Shown here piece by piece: positions 1 to 7,545 of a DNA stretch of 64,000 bases. A program made the translations under genes and the position numbers. The stretch's first letter is position 1. Every line of letters begins with the position of its first letter. The notes below the pieces were generated by a model, which was not told the origin of the DNA, made no database searches, and saw nothing but the letters and a program-made list of their open reading frames with translations. The DNA comes from Rhodopirellula islandica (GTDB lineage Bacteria; Planctomycetota; Planctomycetia; Pirellulales; Pirellulaceae), in assembly GCF_001027925.1 (NCBI RefSeq), contig NZ_LECT01000016.1, positions 1 through 64,000 on the forward strand, read 5' to 3'.

Positions 1-82
1 TTGTGGATTGTTTCAAAAGCTATTAAACGTCCCAACGAGTGTGCCAAATCTTTTCCACTCTGACCTGCCCCCTCCATAGTTT

Positions 83-100
83 CTCCGCGACGATGCGGAG
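83..100. repeat. Small perfect hairpin downstream of the IS200-type transposase
   Basis: CTCCGC (83-88) and GCGGAG (95-100) form a perfect 6-bp inverted repeat around a 6-nt loop. It sits 23 bp past the stop codon of the minus-strand transposase gene. Elements of this family use subterminal hairpins as recognition sites, so it could mark the end of the element, but the partner hairpin and the cleavage sites cannot be identified by eye. Confidence 0.35.
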
Positions 101-122
101 TCCGCAACGGGGTGAATGCGGT

Positions 123-590
123 TCAGGCGACGTGTTCGTCGTCAAACACATATCGCGGGTCGAAATGGATGTGGTGTTTGTCGAGAAAAGCCAAGTACTC
201 GTCCTGGAACGTTTGCTGGCGATGGTGTTCTTCCTGGTTCTCGATGTAGCGTTTCACCGTGTCGGACATGGACTCACTAACTGAGAACGCCCCATACCCA
301 CGCTGCCACTCAAATTTGGCAGGGACCATTTGGTGGGAGTTGATCCATTTGGAAGAATTCCCTTTCAAAAGCTTGACCGTATCTGCGATTGCCTTGGAAG
401 GATGAATTTTCAACAACAAATGAATGTGATCTTCGATTCCTCCAGCACGCAGCAAAGTCGCTCGGTGTTCCGACGCGATCCCGCCAATGTACGAATGCAG
501 GTCCGTTCGCCAGACCGGACTCAAAAGCTTGAAGCGTTGCTTGGTGCTGAAAACAACGTGGATGAGCAATCCGTGATGCGTTGATGGCAT
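123..590 (-). CDS. IS200/REP-associated Y1 transposase (TnpA_REP / RAYT-like)
   Basis: A 155-residue protein of the Y1_Tnp (HUH single-strand transposase) family, close to the usual length of 130-170 residues. Seen: the HUH metal-binding motif as DHIHLLL (His55, His57), the family block WQRGYGAFSVS near residues 95-105, and the probable catalytic Tyr115 in KRYIENQEEHH. Known for the family: Tyr makes a 5'-phosphotyrosine link with single-stranded DNA and recognises short hairpins. No TnpB/IscB gene lies next to it. Three REP-like hairpin units sit just upstream (676-871), which fits a domesticated REP-associated transposase rather than a typical IS200 copy. The gene looks intact, starting with an ATG. 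Confidence 0.88.
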   Translation of the reverse strand: MPSTHHGLLIHVVFSTKQRFKLLSPVWRTDLHSYIGGIASEHRATLLRAGGIEDHIHLLLKIHPSKAIADTVKLLKGNSSKWINSHQMVPAKFEWQRGYGAFSVSESMSDTVKRYIENQEEHHRQQTFQDEYLAFLDKHHIHFDPRYVFDDEHVA

Positions 591-675
591 GAGGGAGTCG
601 TCCTGAAAAGCGGAGGAACGTCGACCTCCATCGTATCAGTCGCTCAGGATGGCGTGGTCGAGGCATCGCCAATAA

Positions 676-871
676 CCGCGGAGCGGTGACAGATCGTTCC
701 GAACTCGTCGCCAGCTGTCGTCGCTCCGCGACTGTTCGCTCGAGACGTCGCCCAACCAACCGCGGAGCGGTGACATTCGATAGCGTCGGGTTTCAACCCG
801 ACGTTCCGGACGCCCCACCCCATCCCAAAGCCGCGGAGCGGCGACATTTGGCAGGCACGGGTTTCACCCCG
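676..871. repeat. Cluster of three REP-like hairpin units beside the transposase
   Basis: The 11-mer CCGCGGAGCGG occurs at 676-686, 760-770 and 831-841, each followed by YGACA. The core is itself a small hairpin (CCGC/GCGG). Copies two and three are followed after about 16 bp by a second hairpin: CGGGTTTCAACCCG at 787-800 (extendable to a perfect 8-bp stem, 785-802) and CGGGTTTCACCCCG at 858-871. Two linked hairpins of this kind are what REP-associated transposases recognise. This cluster fills most of the 336-bp gap between the transposase (ends 590) and the [2Fe-2S] protein (927); I see no gene in that gap. Confidence 0.7.
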
Positions 872-926
872 AGGGTTTGGCTCATAGCATCACTTGGCGT
901 CTTCCCCCTCCACATCGATTTTTCTC

Positions 927-1184
927 ATGAAACCTGACGACAATCTGTGCCTGTGCTTCCACGTCTCGCGACGAAAAGTCGAGCAGTTCATTCGGGTGGA
1001 ACAGCCACGACGTGCCAGTGAACTGTCGCAGTGCTTTGGGGCTGGCACAGGATGCGGTTGGTGTCGTCCGTTTCTCCAACGTTTGTTCGATTCCAGCCAA
1101 CCGGATTCCGAATCGTTGCCGGAACCCGAACGATACCAAAGCGACCGCCAGGACTACCGTCAGCAACAATCCGGCGAACGCTGA
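927..1184 (+). CDS. BFD-like [2Fe-2S]-binding protein
   Basis: An 85-residue protein that I assign to the BFD-like [2Fe-2S] family (bacterioferritin-associated ferredoxin and related domains). Seen: a Cys8-x-Cys10 pair followed 32 residues later by Cys43-x2-Cys46 (CLC ... GCGWC), which matches the family spacing C-x-C-x(31-35)-C-x2-C, plus a basic helix between the pairs. ATG at 927 is preferred because the first cysteine follows within eight residues; an upstream in-frame ATG at 894 would add 11 residues unlike the family. Known members release iron from bacterioferritin or act as electron-transfer domains of larger enzymes. No bacterioferritin gene is adjacent, so the partner is unknown. 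The C-terminal 30 residues are polar and poorly conserved in appearance. Confidence 0.75.
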   Translation: MKPDDNLCLCFHVSRRKVEQFIRVEQPRRASELSQCFGAGTGCGWCRPFLQRLFDSSQPDSESLPEPERYQSDRQDYRQQQSGER

Positions 1185-1480
1185 ACGATCACAATTGCAC
1201 CGCCGGTAAGCAGATCGGCAGGAATGATCGGGCATCACCATGTGAGCCGTTTGGGCGTTCGCCCCGGTCGGACGTGGAAACAACCACGCTTGCCGCGATA
1301 TTTCAAATGCCGAAAGACTTCTGCCGACCTGCTTAGAACCCGAACAACCGTCAAAGGCATCCAGTCGCCGCAAAGAACTTTCGTGGCTGGCGGGACCAGA
1401 TCCGTTCGGCAGAGGGTGGCGTTCTAGCTTTCAATGCCAGTTTGTTTTTCGCAATCTTTCATTGATCGCAGGTCTTTCCG

Positions 1481-2836
1481 TTGAGTCAGCCAACGCCCGT
1501 TTCAGGTTCTGCAACCGACACCATTGAGCGGATGGAATCGGAGGTCCGTGGCTACAGTCGCCTCTTCCCTCATGTCTTTCAAAGTGCGAGCGGTTCCACT
1601 CTGACCACTGCGAACGGTCAGCAACTGATCGATTTTTTCTGCGGTGCAGGATCGCTGAATTACGGACACAATCCTGCCGCGGCCAAACAAGCGTTGCTGG
1701 AGTACATCTCCCAAGACGGGATCCAGCACTCGTTGGATATGATGACCGAAGCCAAAACACGGTTCCTGGAGACGTTCGAACGAACGATCCTGCAACCGCG
1801 ATCGATGAACTACAAAATTCAGTTCACCGGGCCTACCGGAACCAACGCCGTCGAAGCGGCTCTCAAGCTGGCCAAGCAACATCGCAAGCGATCGCACATC
1901 GTCACGTTCACCAACGCTTACCACGGGCACTCCCTGGGTTCGCTTGCCGTGACCGGCAATCAGTACTACCACAGCGAGCACTACGGATCGCACAACAACG
2001 TCAGCTTCCTTCCGTACGATGGGTACCTCGACGACTTCGACACGACCATCCTGCTTGAAAAGATGCTGTCGGATACCAGCAGCGGCATGCCACTGCCAGC
2101 AGCAATCGTTCTGGAGACCATCCAAGGGGAAGGCGGCATTCACGTGGCCAGTGACGCCTGGCTGCAACGGGTTCAATCGCTGTGCCGCCAACACGATGTG
2201 CTGTTGATCGTGGATGACATCCAAGTGGGCAATGGTCGATCAGGCGACTTCTTCAGCTTTGAAAAAGCGGGCCTGAACCCCGACATGGTTTGTCTGTCCA
2301 AATCCATCGGCGGCGGATTGCCATTGTCGCTGCTGTTGATTCGACCTGAGTGCGATGTCTGGCAACCGGGCCAGCACACCGGCACGTTCCGAGGAAACAA
2401 CCTCGCCTTTGTAGCCGCCAACGCAGTGCTGAACCATTGGAACGACGCTTCGTTCGTGAACGGAATTTGGGACCGTAGCAAAACACTGCGTGAATCCCTC
2501 TCGTCGATCGTGCAGGAACACTCCCATGAAAACTGGGAGCTTCGAGGCCGTGGCATGATCTGGGGACTCGATGTGCGTGACGGCAGACGGGCTCGCAAAG
2601 TCATCGACCGTGCGTTCCAAAATGGATTGATGCTCGAATCATCCGGCAGCGACGACGAAGTCTTGAAATTCATGCCGGCCTTGAACATCCCCGATCACCA
2701 ACTCCATCAAGGCCTGCAGCTGTTTCGTGAAAGCCTGAACGCGGTGATGTGCAAGTCAAAAAATTCGACATCGCTCAACGTTCCCTGGCCACAGAACCTC
2801 ACGACCTCGCCCGTTTCTTCGATGGTGATCTCGTGA
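1481..2836 (+). CDS. Class III aminotransferase, EctB-like (diaminobutyrate-2-oxoglutarate transaminase family)
   Basis: A PLP-dependent class III aminotransferase of 451 residues. It resembles EctB, which makes L-2,4-diaminobutyrate from aspartate semialdehyde. Seen: the EctB-type start MESEVRGYSRLFP (residues 18-30), FCGAGSLNYGHN, GPTGTNAVEAALKLA (PLP phosphate site), YHGHSLGSLAVTGN, VDDIQVGNGRSGDFFSFE, and the Schiff-base lysine Lys274 in LSKSIGGG. The start is a TTG at 1481; an ATG at 1532 would begin exactly at the EctB-like core. It is the first gene of a tight three-gene operon, its stop overlapping the probable GTG start of the adenylation protein. EctA and EctC (ectoine synthesis) are absent, so its product is probably used by the neighbouring adenylation enzyme; this last step is inference, and other omega-amino substrates are possible. 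Confidence 0.85.
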   Translation: MSQPTPVSGSATDTIERMESEVRGYSRLFPHVFQSASGSTLTTANGQQLIDFFCGAGSLNYGHNPAAAKQALLEYISQDGIQHSLDMMTEAKTRFLETFERTILQPRSMNYKIQFTGPTGTNAVEAALKLAKQHRKRSHIVTFTNAYHGHSLGSLAVTGNQYYHSEHYGSHNNVSFLPYDGYLDDFDTTILLEKMLSDTSSGMPLPAAIVLETIQGEGGIHVASDAWLQRVQSLCRQHDVLLIVDDIQVGNGRSGDFFSFEKAGLNPDMVCLSKSIGGGLPLSLLLIRPECDVWQPGQHTGTFRGNNLAFVAANAVLNHWNDASFVNGIWDRSKTLRESLSSIVQEHSHENWELRGRGMIWGLDVRDGRRARKVIDRAFQNGLMLESSGSDDEVLKFMPALNIPDHQLHQGLQLFRESLNAVMCKSKNSTSLNVPWPQNLTTSPVSSMVIS

Positions 2837-5613
2837 TCTCAAATTCAGCGACTCCTTCACCAGAGCCCACCCAGACGCTCCCCGCTTTCATTGATCTCTT
2901 TTGGCGACAATGCGAAGCCACACCGGATCGGGTCGCGGTGATCCATGAAGAGACATCGTGGACTTATCGAGATCTGCTTGATCAATCGTGTTACATCGCT
3001 CAGGCACTGGTGCGAGAAGGGGTGCTTCCTGGTGACCGCGTGGGCATGTGCCTGGACCGCACTCCGATCGCGATTGCCTCCATGCTGGGAATTCACTTGG
3101 CCGGCGCGGCGTTCGTGCCTCTGGATCCCGATTATCCCGCGGATCGATTGCGTTACATGCTCGAAGACGCCCGGATCAACATCTTGATCGGGCACGGCCA
3201 ATACCGAGGGCTGTTCGAAAACCCAAAGCACACCGACCACGAATCCACTGACTTCGCTTCCAATCTCAACTGGATCGAAGCATCTGATTTGATTCAGGAC
3301 CAATCCGCGACGTTCTCCGTGGCACGTGAAAACCATCCCGCACTGCAGGGCGATCAGCTTGCCTACGTGATGTACACCTCCGGGTCGACCGGAAACCCCA
3401 AAGGGGTGCTGATCAATCACACCGCCCTGACGACATACTGCCAAGCGGACCGGGACGTCTACCGATTGCATCCCGACGACCGGACGTTGCAATTTTCAAC
3501 GCTGACCTTTGACATCGCCATCGAAGAGATCTTCCCACCGTTGTTGTGCGGAAGTTGTGTGGTCATCCGTCCGTTGGAACACGCCGATTCGATCAATGAA
3601 CTGTCTCATTTGATCGAGACCCAAGGCATCACCGCCGTCCACCTGGCAACAGCCTACTGGCATCAGTGGGTGGACCTGATGTTGGCCACCGGATCGCGAG
3701 TGCCATCGAGCCTCCGCCTGATGGTTGTGACAGGAGAAAAGGTGAGCGTGGACCACTTCCATCGCTGGCAAACCATTTGCGACCACGACGTGCTGTGGTG
3801 CAACGCGTATGGCCCGACCGAAGCCACCGTCACTGCAACCGTTTTCTTCCCAGCAGCAAACTTCTCGGACGACAACATGCCAATCGGCAAACCGTTGCCC
3901 GGTTACTCCGCTCTGATCCTGGATGCTGATTTGAATGAAGTCCCGGTTGGCGAAACCGGACAATTGTTTCTCGGCGGAACGGCCCTCGCGGACGGTTACC
4001 TGAATCAACCCGAATTGACCGCGGCCGCTTTCATCGACCGCGAGAATGCTGATGGCGAAGTGCAGCGTTGGTACCGAACGGGAGACATTTCGCGTTGGCT
4101 GGAGGATGGCAACATCGATTTCGGCGGTCGAGTCGACCACCAAATCAAACTGGGATCGTACCGCATCGAACCGGGGGAAATCGAAGCTGCACTGACGTCG
4201 ATCGCGGATGTTCGCGAAGCGATGGTGGCAGCAGAAACAGTGGACGGCCAAACCACACTGCTCGCGCACATCGGGCTCGGTCCGAACACGCTCTCCAGTG
4301 AGTGCACCGGCTCAACGTCCAAGCAGAATCTGTCGGCAACCGCTTCCCGACTCGCCCAGCAACTTCGCGAAAAACTGCCGCCTTACATGGTGCCGACTCG
4401 GTATGTGTTTGCGGAAGTCTTTCCCAAAACGATCAACGGCAAGATCGATCGAACCGAATTACCGAACAGCGATCACGCGGTGGTGGCTCGCGACGAGCAT
4501 GTCGTTGAACCTCAAACCGAATTGCAACAACAGCTTTGCGACATCTGGAGTTCCGTGCTCCAGATCCCTCAACTTGGCATCGCGGACGACTTCTTCTTGC
4601 TCGGCGGCAGTTCATTGTTGGTCACACAGGTGGTGGCTCGGCTAAAAGACCAACTGGGCCTGGAACTTCCCGTTCGCGATTTCTTTGCGAACCCAACCAT
4701 TGAACTGATGTCGCGTCACATCGAAGCGATGCTGGGCAAACAACAGGTTCTCTCGTCCGAGACCACGGCGGTCGTTCAATCCCAGCGGGAACGTCTGCCG
4801 GAAATGGAGGCGTTCTTTTTGCCCAGCGGTTCTCACGATCTGTTTGCCGTTCACTACGCTCCGCCCAAGCAACAGGCTCGCAAAAACCGAGGGTTGGTTC
4901 TGTGCCACGCGTATGGCCATGAATACGCGCGCAGCTACCGCAACCTGCAACAACTCGCCGTGCACTTGGCGCAACAAGGATTGGATGTCCTGCGATTCGA
5001 TTACGCCGGAACCGGCAACTCGCATGGCAACGCGTTGGAAGCCACGCCGCATGTGATGATGAAAAACATTCGGGACGCTTCGCGTTGGATGCGTCAGCGA
5101 CACGACGTCAATTCGATTTCGTTGATCGGGATTCGCTTGGGAGCGACGCTGGCCGCCTGCTCAGGAACGACCAACGTGGAGCAATTGTTGCTATGGGATC
5201 CGGTCACCAGCGGAGACGAGTTTCTTCAACACCTCGATCGTTTGCACTCGATGACGCTGTCCAATGGCACCCGGTTTTCGAAACCACGTCCCCCCAGTTC
5301 GATCGACCAGGCCTACGGCGCGCGGCTCAACCACGTCGTCCGTCAACAGCTGAGTCAACTGAAGTGGAATCCAAATGACTTGCCAAGCGATTCAGCGACA
5401 ACGTTGCTGTGCAGTCGGGATTACCAAGCGAACCAACCGATCGATCTGCCACCCGACTCGGATGTCACGATCGTTGAGTTGGACGACGAAATCGGCTGGG
5501 ACCGCCCTGAATGGACCGAGTCCGCGTTCTCGTCCCCCGGAGCCATCCAGCAGATCACGCGACTCTTGCAAAACAAATCGAACATCCACCATGCCATCGA
5601 GGTGAAGTCATGA
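2833..5613 (+). CDS. Adenylation-carrier protein-alpha/beta hydrolase fusion (NRPS-like)
   Basis: A 926-residue NRPS-like enzyme without a condensation domain. Seen, in order: an adenylation domain (about 15-545) with A3 YTSGSTGNPKG (near 180), A4 TFDIAIEE with the amino-binding Asp (near 226), A5 NAYGPTEATVTAT, A7 YRTGD, A8 GRVDHQIKLGSYRIEPGEIE and A10 NGKIDRTELP; a carrier domain with the pantetheine-serine motif LLGGSSL (Ser near 594); and a C-terminal alpha/beta hydrolase (about 660-910) with LCHAYGHEYARS and FDYAGTGNSHG. Its nucleophile elbow reads GIRLG, with Arg768 where Ser or Cys is expected. I prefer GTG at 2833, overlapping the upstream stop (GTGA); an ATG at 2749 would add 28 residues inside the upstream gene. 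The A4 Asp suggests an amino acid substrate, perhaps diaminobutyrate from the neighbouring enzyme. The hydrolase part resembles exosortase-A-associated hydrolase 2 from memory of that family. Confidence 0.85.
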   Translation: MISNSATPSPEPTQTLPAFIDLFWRQCEATPDRVAVIHEETSWTYRDLLDQSCYIAQALVREGVLPGDRVGMCLDRTPIAIASMLGIHLAGAAFVPLDPDYPADRLRYMLEDARINILIGHGQYRGLFENPKHTDHESTDFASNLNWIEASDLIQDQSATFSVARENHPALQGDQLAYVMYTSGSTGNPKGVLINHTALTTYCQADRDVYRLHPDDRTLQFSTLTFDIAIEEIFPPLLCGSCVVIRPLEHADSINELSHLIETQGITAVHLATAYWHQWVDLMLATGSRVPSSLRLMVVTGEKVSVDHFHRWQTICDHDVLWCNAYGPTEATVTATVFFPAANFSDDNMPIGKPLPGYSALILDADLNEVPVGETGQLFLGGTALADGYLNQPELTAAAFIDRENADGEVQRWYRTGDISRWLEDGNIDFGGRVDHQIKLGSYRIEPGEIEAALTSIADVREAMVAAETVDGQTTLLAHIGLGPNTLSSECTGSTSKQNLSATASRLAQQLREKLPPYMVPTRYVFAEVFPKTINGKIDRTELPNSDHAVVARDEHVVEPQTELQQQLCDIWSSVLQIPQLGIADDFFLLGGSSLLVTQVVARLKDQLGLELPVRDFFANPTIELMSRHIEAMLGKQQVLSSETTAVVQSQRERLPEMEAFFLPSGSHDLFAVHYAPPKQQARKNRGLVLCHAYGHEYARSYRNLQQLAVHLAQQGLDVLRFDYAGTGNSHGNALEATPHVMMKNIRDASRWMRQRHDVNSISLIGIRLGATLAACSGTTNVEQLLLWDPVTSGDEFLQHLDRLHSMTLSNGTRFSKPRPPSSIDQAYGARLNHVVRQQLSQLKWNPNDLPSDSATTLLCSRDYQANQPIDLPPDSDVTIVELDDEIGWDRPEWTESAFSSPGAIQQITRLLQNKSNIHHAIEVKS

Positions 5614-6593
5614 GCCATCCCACCATGCCCAGCGTCCCGTTCGCTGCCTCAGCTGTGACTGCCCCGATTGTGACACCGCATGAGGTTGTCAAAAAAGACA
5701 AAACAGTTGATCGACCCACGAGTGAACAAGCCGTGGTGTTTGGAAGCCATCAACATTTAGTCGGTGTGTTTCACCCCACCTCTCGGCCCGTCGCCCAGAA
5801 GACCGCGGCGATTTTCATCACCCCCGGAATGCTGCACAGCGCCGGCCCCTTTCGTTTGCACGTCGACCTCGCCAGCACACTGGGCAGTCGCGGCGTCGCT
5901 TCCTTGCGGTTTGATCTCTCAGGGATCGGTGAAAGCTTGCCCGTTGGCGCAGCCGGGCGTTCGCTCGATCGAGCAAGTGCTGAGATCAGCCAAGCGATCG
6001 ATTGGTTGCAAGAGCAGCACAGCATCCAGCAAGTGATCCTGTTTGGATTGTGCTCCGGGGCCGATGACTCCCTTCATGCCGCACAGCAAGACCCACGGGT
6101 GTGCGGCATCGTGGCGATGGATGCCTGCGGGTACCCGACCGCTCGTTTTCGCTGGAACCGTGTGTTCCAGCACTACCTTCCACGCTTGGCATCGATCCAC
6201 GCCTGGGAACGTTTGACTCGGCGAGTGCTCAACAAAACTCGGTTGACCAGATGGCTGCTTCGAGTTTTCCCCAAGTCCACGGCACCGGAATACTCGACCA
6301 TGCCAATGGGCACGGATTTGCGTGAGTATCCCTCTCGTGAAATTGCCAAGCAAGAGTTCCAGCGACTGGTGGATCAGGGTTGTCGTTTACACCTGATCTA
6401 CACCGGCGGCGTTTCGGACACCTACAACTACGCGGAGCAATTCTTTGACATGCTGCGCGGCGTCCGCTGGAAAAACCTTGCCACCGTGGATCACTTCCCT
6501 CAGATGGACCATGTCGCGATTCTTTGCGAAGACCGCCAGAAGATCGTCGATCGAGTGGCCGAGCGAATTGTCGATTTCGCCCGTCCCAACTGA
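5610..6593 (+). CDS. Alpha/beta hydrolase, resembling exosortase-A-associated hydrolase 1
   Basis: A 327-residue alpha/beta-hydrolase that begins with an ATGA overlap with the upstream gene; a longer reading frame upstream exists but lies inside that gene. Seen: the oxyanion-region segment ITPGMLHSAGPFRLHV, the strand-turn SLRFDLSGIGES, the nucleophile elbow GLCSGA with Cys148 in the nucleophile position, a putative acid region MDACGY and a late His in VDHFPQMDHV. A cysteine in the elbow recalls dienelactone hydrolases and the GLCDA motif of the exosortase-A hydrolase 1 group. The first 45 residues are low in conserved motifs. Together with the hydrolase fused to the adenylation enzyme it forms a pair, which suggests release or transfer of the carrier-bound product. 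The substrate is unknown. Confidence 0.78.
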   Translation: MSHPTMPSVPFAASAVTAPIVTPHEVVKKDKTVDRPTSEQAVVFGSHQHLVGVFHPTSRPVAQKTAAIFITPGMLHSAGPFRLHVDLASTLGSRGVASLRFDLSGIGESLPVGAAGRSLDRASAEISQAIDWLQEQHSIQQVILFGLCSGADDSLHAAQQDPRVCGIVAMDACGYPTARFRWNRVFQHYLPRLASIHAWERLTRRVLNKTRLTRWLLRVFPKSTAPEYSTMPMGTDLREYPSREIAKQEFQRLVDQGCRLHLIYTGGVSDTYNYAEQFFDMLRGVRWKNLATVDHFPQMDHVAILCEDRQKIVDRVAERIVDFARPN

Positions 6594-6634
6594 CTGGTGA
6601 GAAGATGGGCAATCTGATCCCCTTGCTTTTTAAG

Positions 6635-6646
6635 TCGTCATGACGA
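6635..6646. promoter_or_regulatory. 12-bp perfect palindrome, possible operator
   Basis: TCGTCATGACGA is a perfect palindrome lying 42 bp after the hydrolase stop and 58 bp before the next start codon. Its position would suit a dimeric repressor acting on the small downstream gene. No matching copy was searched for elsewhere, so this is only a candidate. Confidence 0.2.
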
Positions 6647-6659
6647 ACGATGAACGAGG

Positions 6660-6679
6660 CGGAAGCGATCCAGCTTCCG
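6660..6679 (+). terminator. 7-bp stem hairpin after the aminotransferase-NRPS operon
   Basis: CGGAAGC and GCTTCCG form a perfect 7-bp stem with a 6-nt loop. It follows the three-gene operon and precedes the start at 6705. There is no T-tract after it, so it is at best a weak or factor-dependent terminator. Confidence 0.25.
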
Positions 6680-6704
6680 AAATCGTTGGTCAAGGAATGG
6701 TTGG

Positions 6705-6998
6705 ATGTCTCGCTTTTTGTTTGGAATGTTGACCGGTGCCGTGCTGATGTACGGTTCGATGCATTACCACTTGGTTCGTGGTGCAGAAGGATTCTTCTTG
6801 GTCCCGAAGATCAGCAACAACCTGCAAGACGTCTACGTCGACATCCGTGATTACACCTTGGATGATTGGAAAGAGCACAAACCATTGGCCGCCGCGATCA
6901 TGAAGAGCAATCAGTCGGAGTTGCTGTCTGATTCGACGCTGACGGGATTTCGCGAAAACGTTCACACGTTGGTCGACGGCCTGTTTTCCAAGCAATGA
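6705..6998 (+). CDS. Small conserved-looking membrane-anchored protein of unknown function
   Basis: A 97-residue protein I do not recognise. The first 20 residues contain a short hydrophobic stretch (FLFGMLTGAVLMYG), which could be a signal anchor. The rest is soluble and fairly acidic with a repeated DVYVDIRDYTLDDW-type region, ending in SKQ. The ATG at 6705 is preceded by AAGGAATGG, a plausible ribosome-binding site. It stands alone on the plus strand between the NRPS-like operon and another small membrane protein gene. No catalytic motif is visible. Confidence 0.65.
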   Translation: MSRFLFGMLTGAVLMYGSMHYHLVRGAEGFFLVPKISNNLQDVYVDIRDYTLDDWKEHKPLAAAIMKSNQSELLSDSTLTGFRENVHTLVDGLFSKQ

Positions 6999-7163
6999 GC
7001 CGGAAAGAAGTGATGCAACCGTCACGACCGATGCATTGAATTCGCTTGTTTCATTCCGGCCATCCACGACAACGCGACTCTGATCCAGAACGCTTGAGCC
7101 CGACGGCTCGCTGAGTCGATGATTTCCAGCAGCGCTCAATTCAGAGCGTAGGCTTCACGCGTG

Positions 7164-7466
7164 ATGGGAATGATCGCAATGGACATGAATCGTAATCGGT
7201 ACTTCATGATCGGAGTCCTGCTGATTTTGCTGGGCGTCCAATTTCGAATGGTTGACTCGTTTGTTCTCAACGAGACCACAACGCGATCGATGGCAAAGAT
7301 GTCAAAGAAGTCCAATGTGGTCGCCCAAGACTCATTCAGCAATTTCCTGATGCAGGTGCACCCCAAACCGACCAAACGCGTGCACCCGCCACGCTGGCTG
7401 GGACTGGCGATGATCGCGGTGGGAACCGTGGTCAGCTTGCACGCGGTCGCCATGCCTCGCGAGTGA
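7164..7466 (+). CDS. Small protein with two predicted membrane segments, unknown function
   Basis: A 100-residue protein with two hydrophobic segments, about residues 13-33 (YFMIGVLLILLGVQF) and 76-97 (WLGLAMIAVGTVVSLHAVAM), joined by a polar loop rich in Lys, Ser and Asn. Start ATG 7164 was chosen over GTG 7161, one codon upstream; further in-frame ATGs follow at 7170, 7179 and 7185. No family is recognised. The two-helix layout is typical of small inner-membrane proteins. Confidence 0.6.
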   Translation: MGMIAMDMNRNRYFMIGVLLILLGVQFRMVDSFVLNETTTRSMAKMSKKSNVVAQDSFSNFLMQVHPKPTKRVHPPRWLGLAMIAVGTVVSLHAVAMPRE

Positions 7467-7545
7467 GTGTTCTTGGCCGAACCAACCACTTGCGGTTCCT
7501 GTTTCCCTGACGTTTGCCTCGAACCACTCGCGAAACGACGGATTC

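Noticed and set aside
882..1373. Minus-strand open frame over the BFD-like gene
   Set aside because: The plus-strand frame has the exact BFD cysteine spacing, while the minus-strand product shows no recognisable motif.
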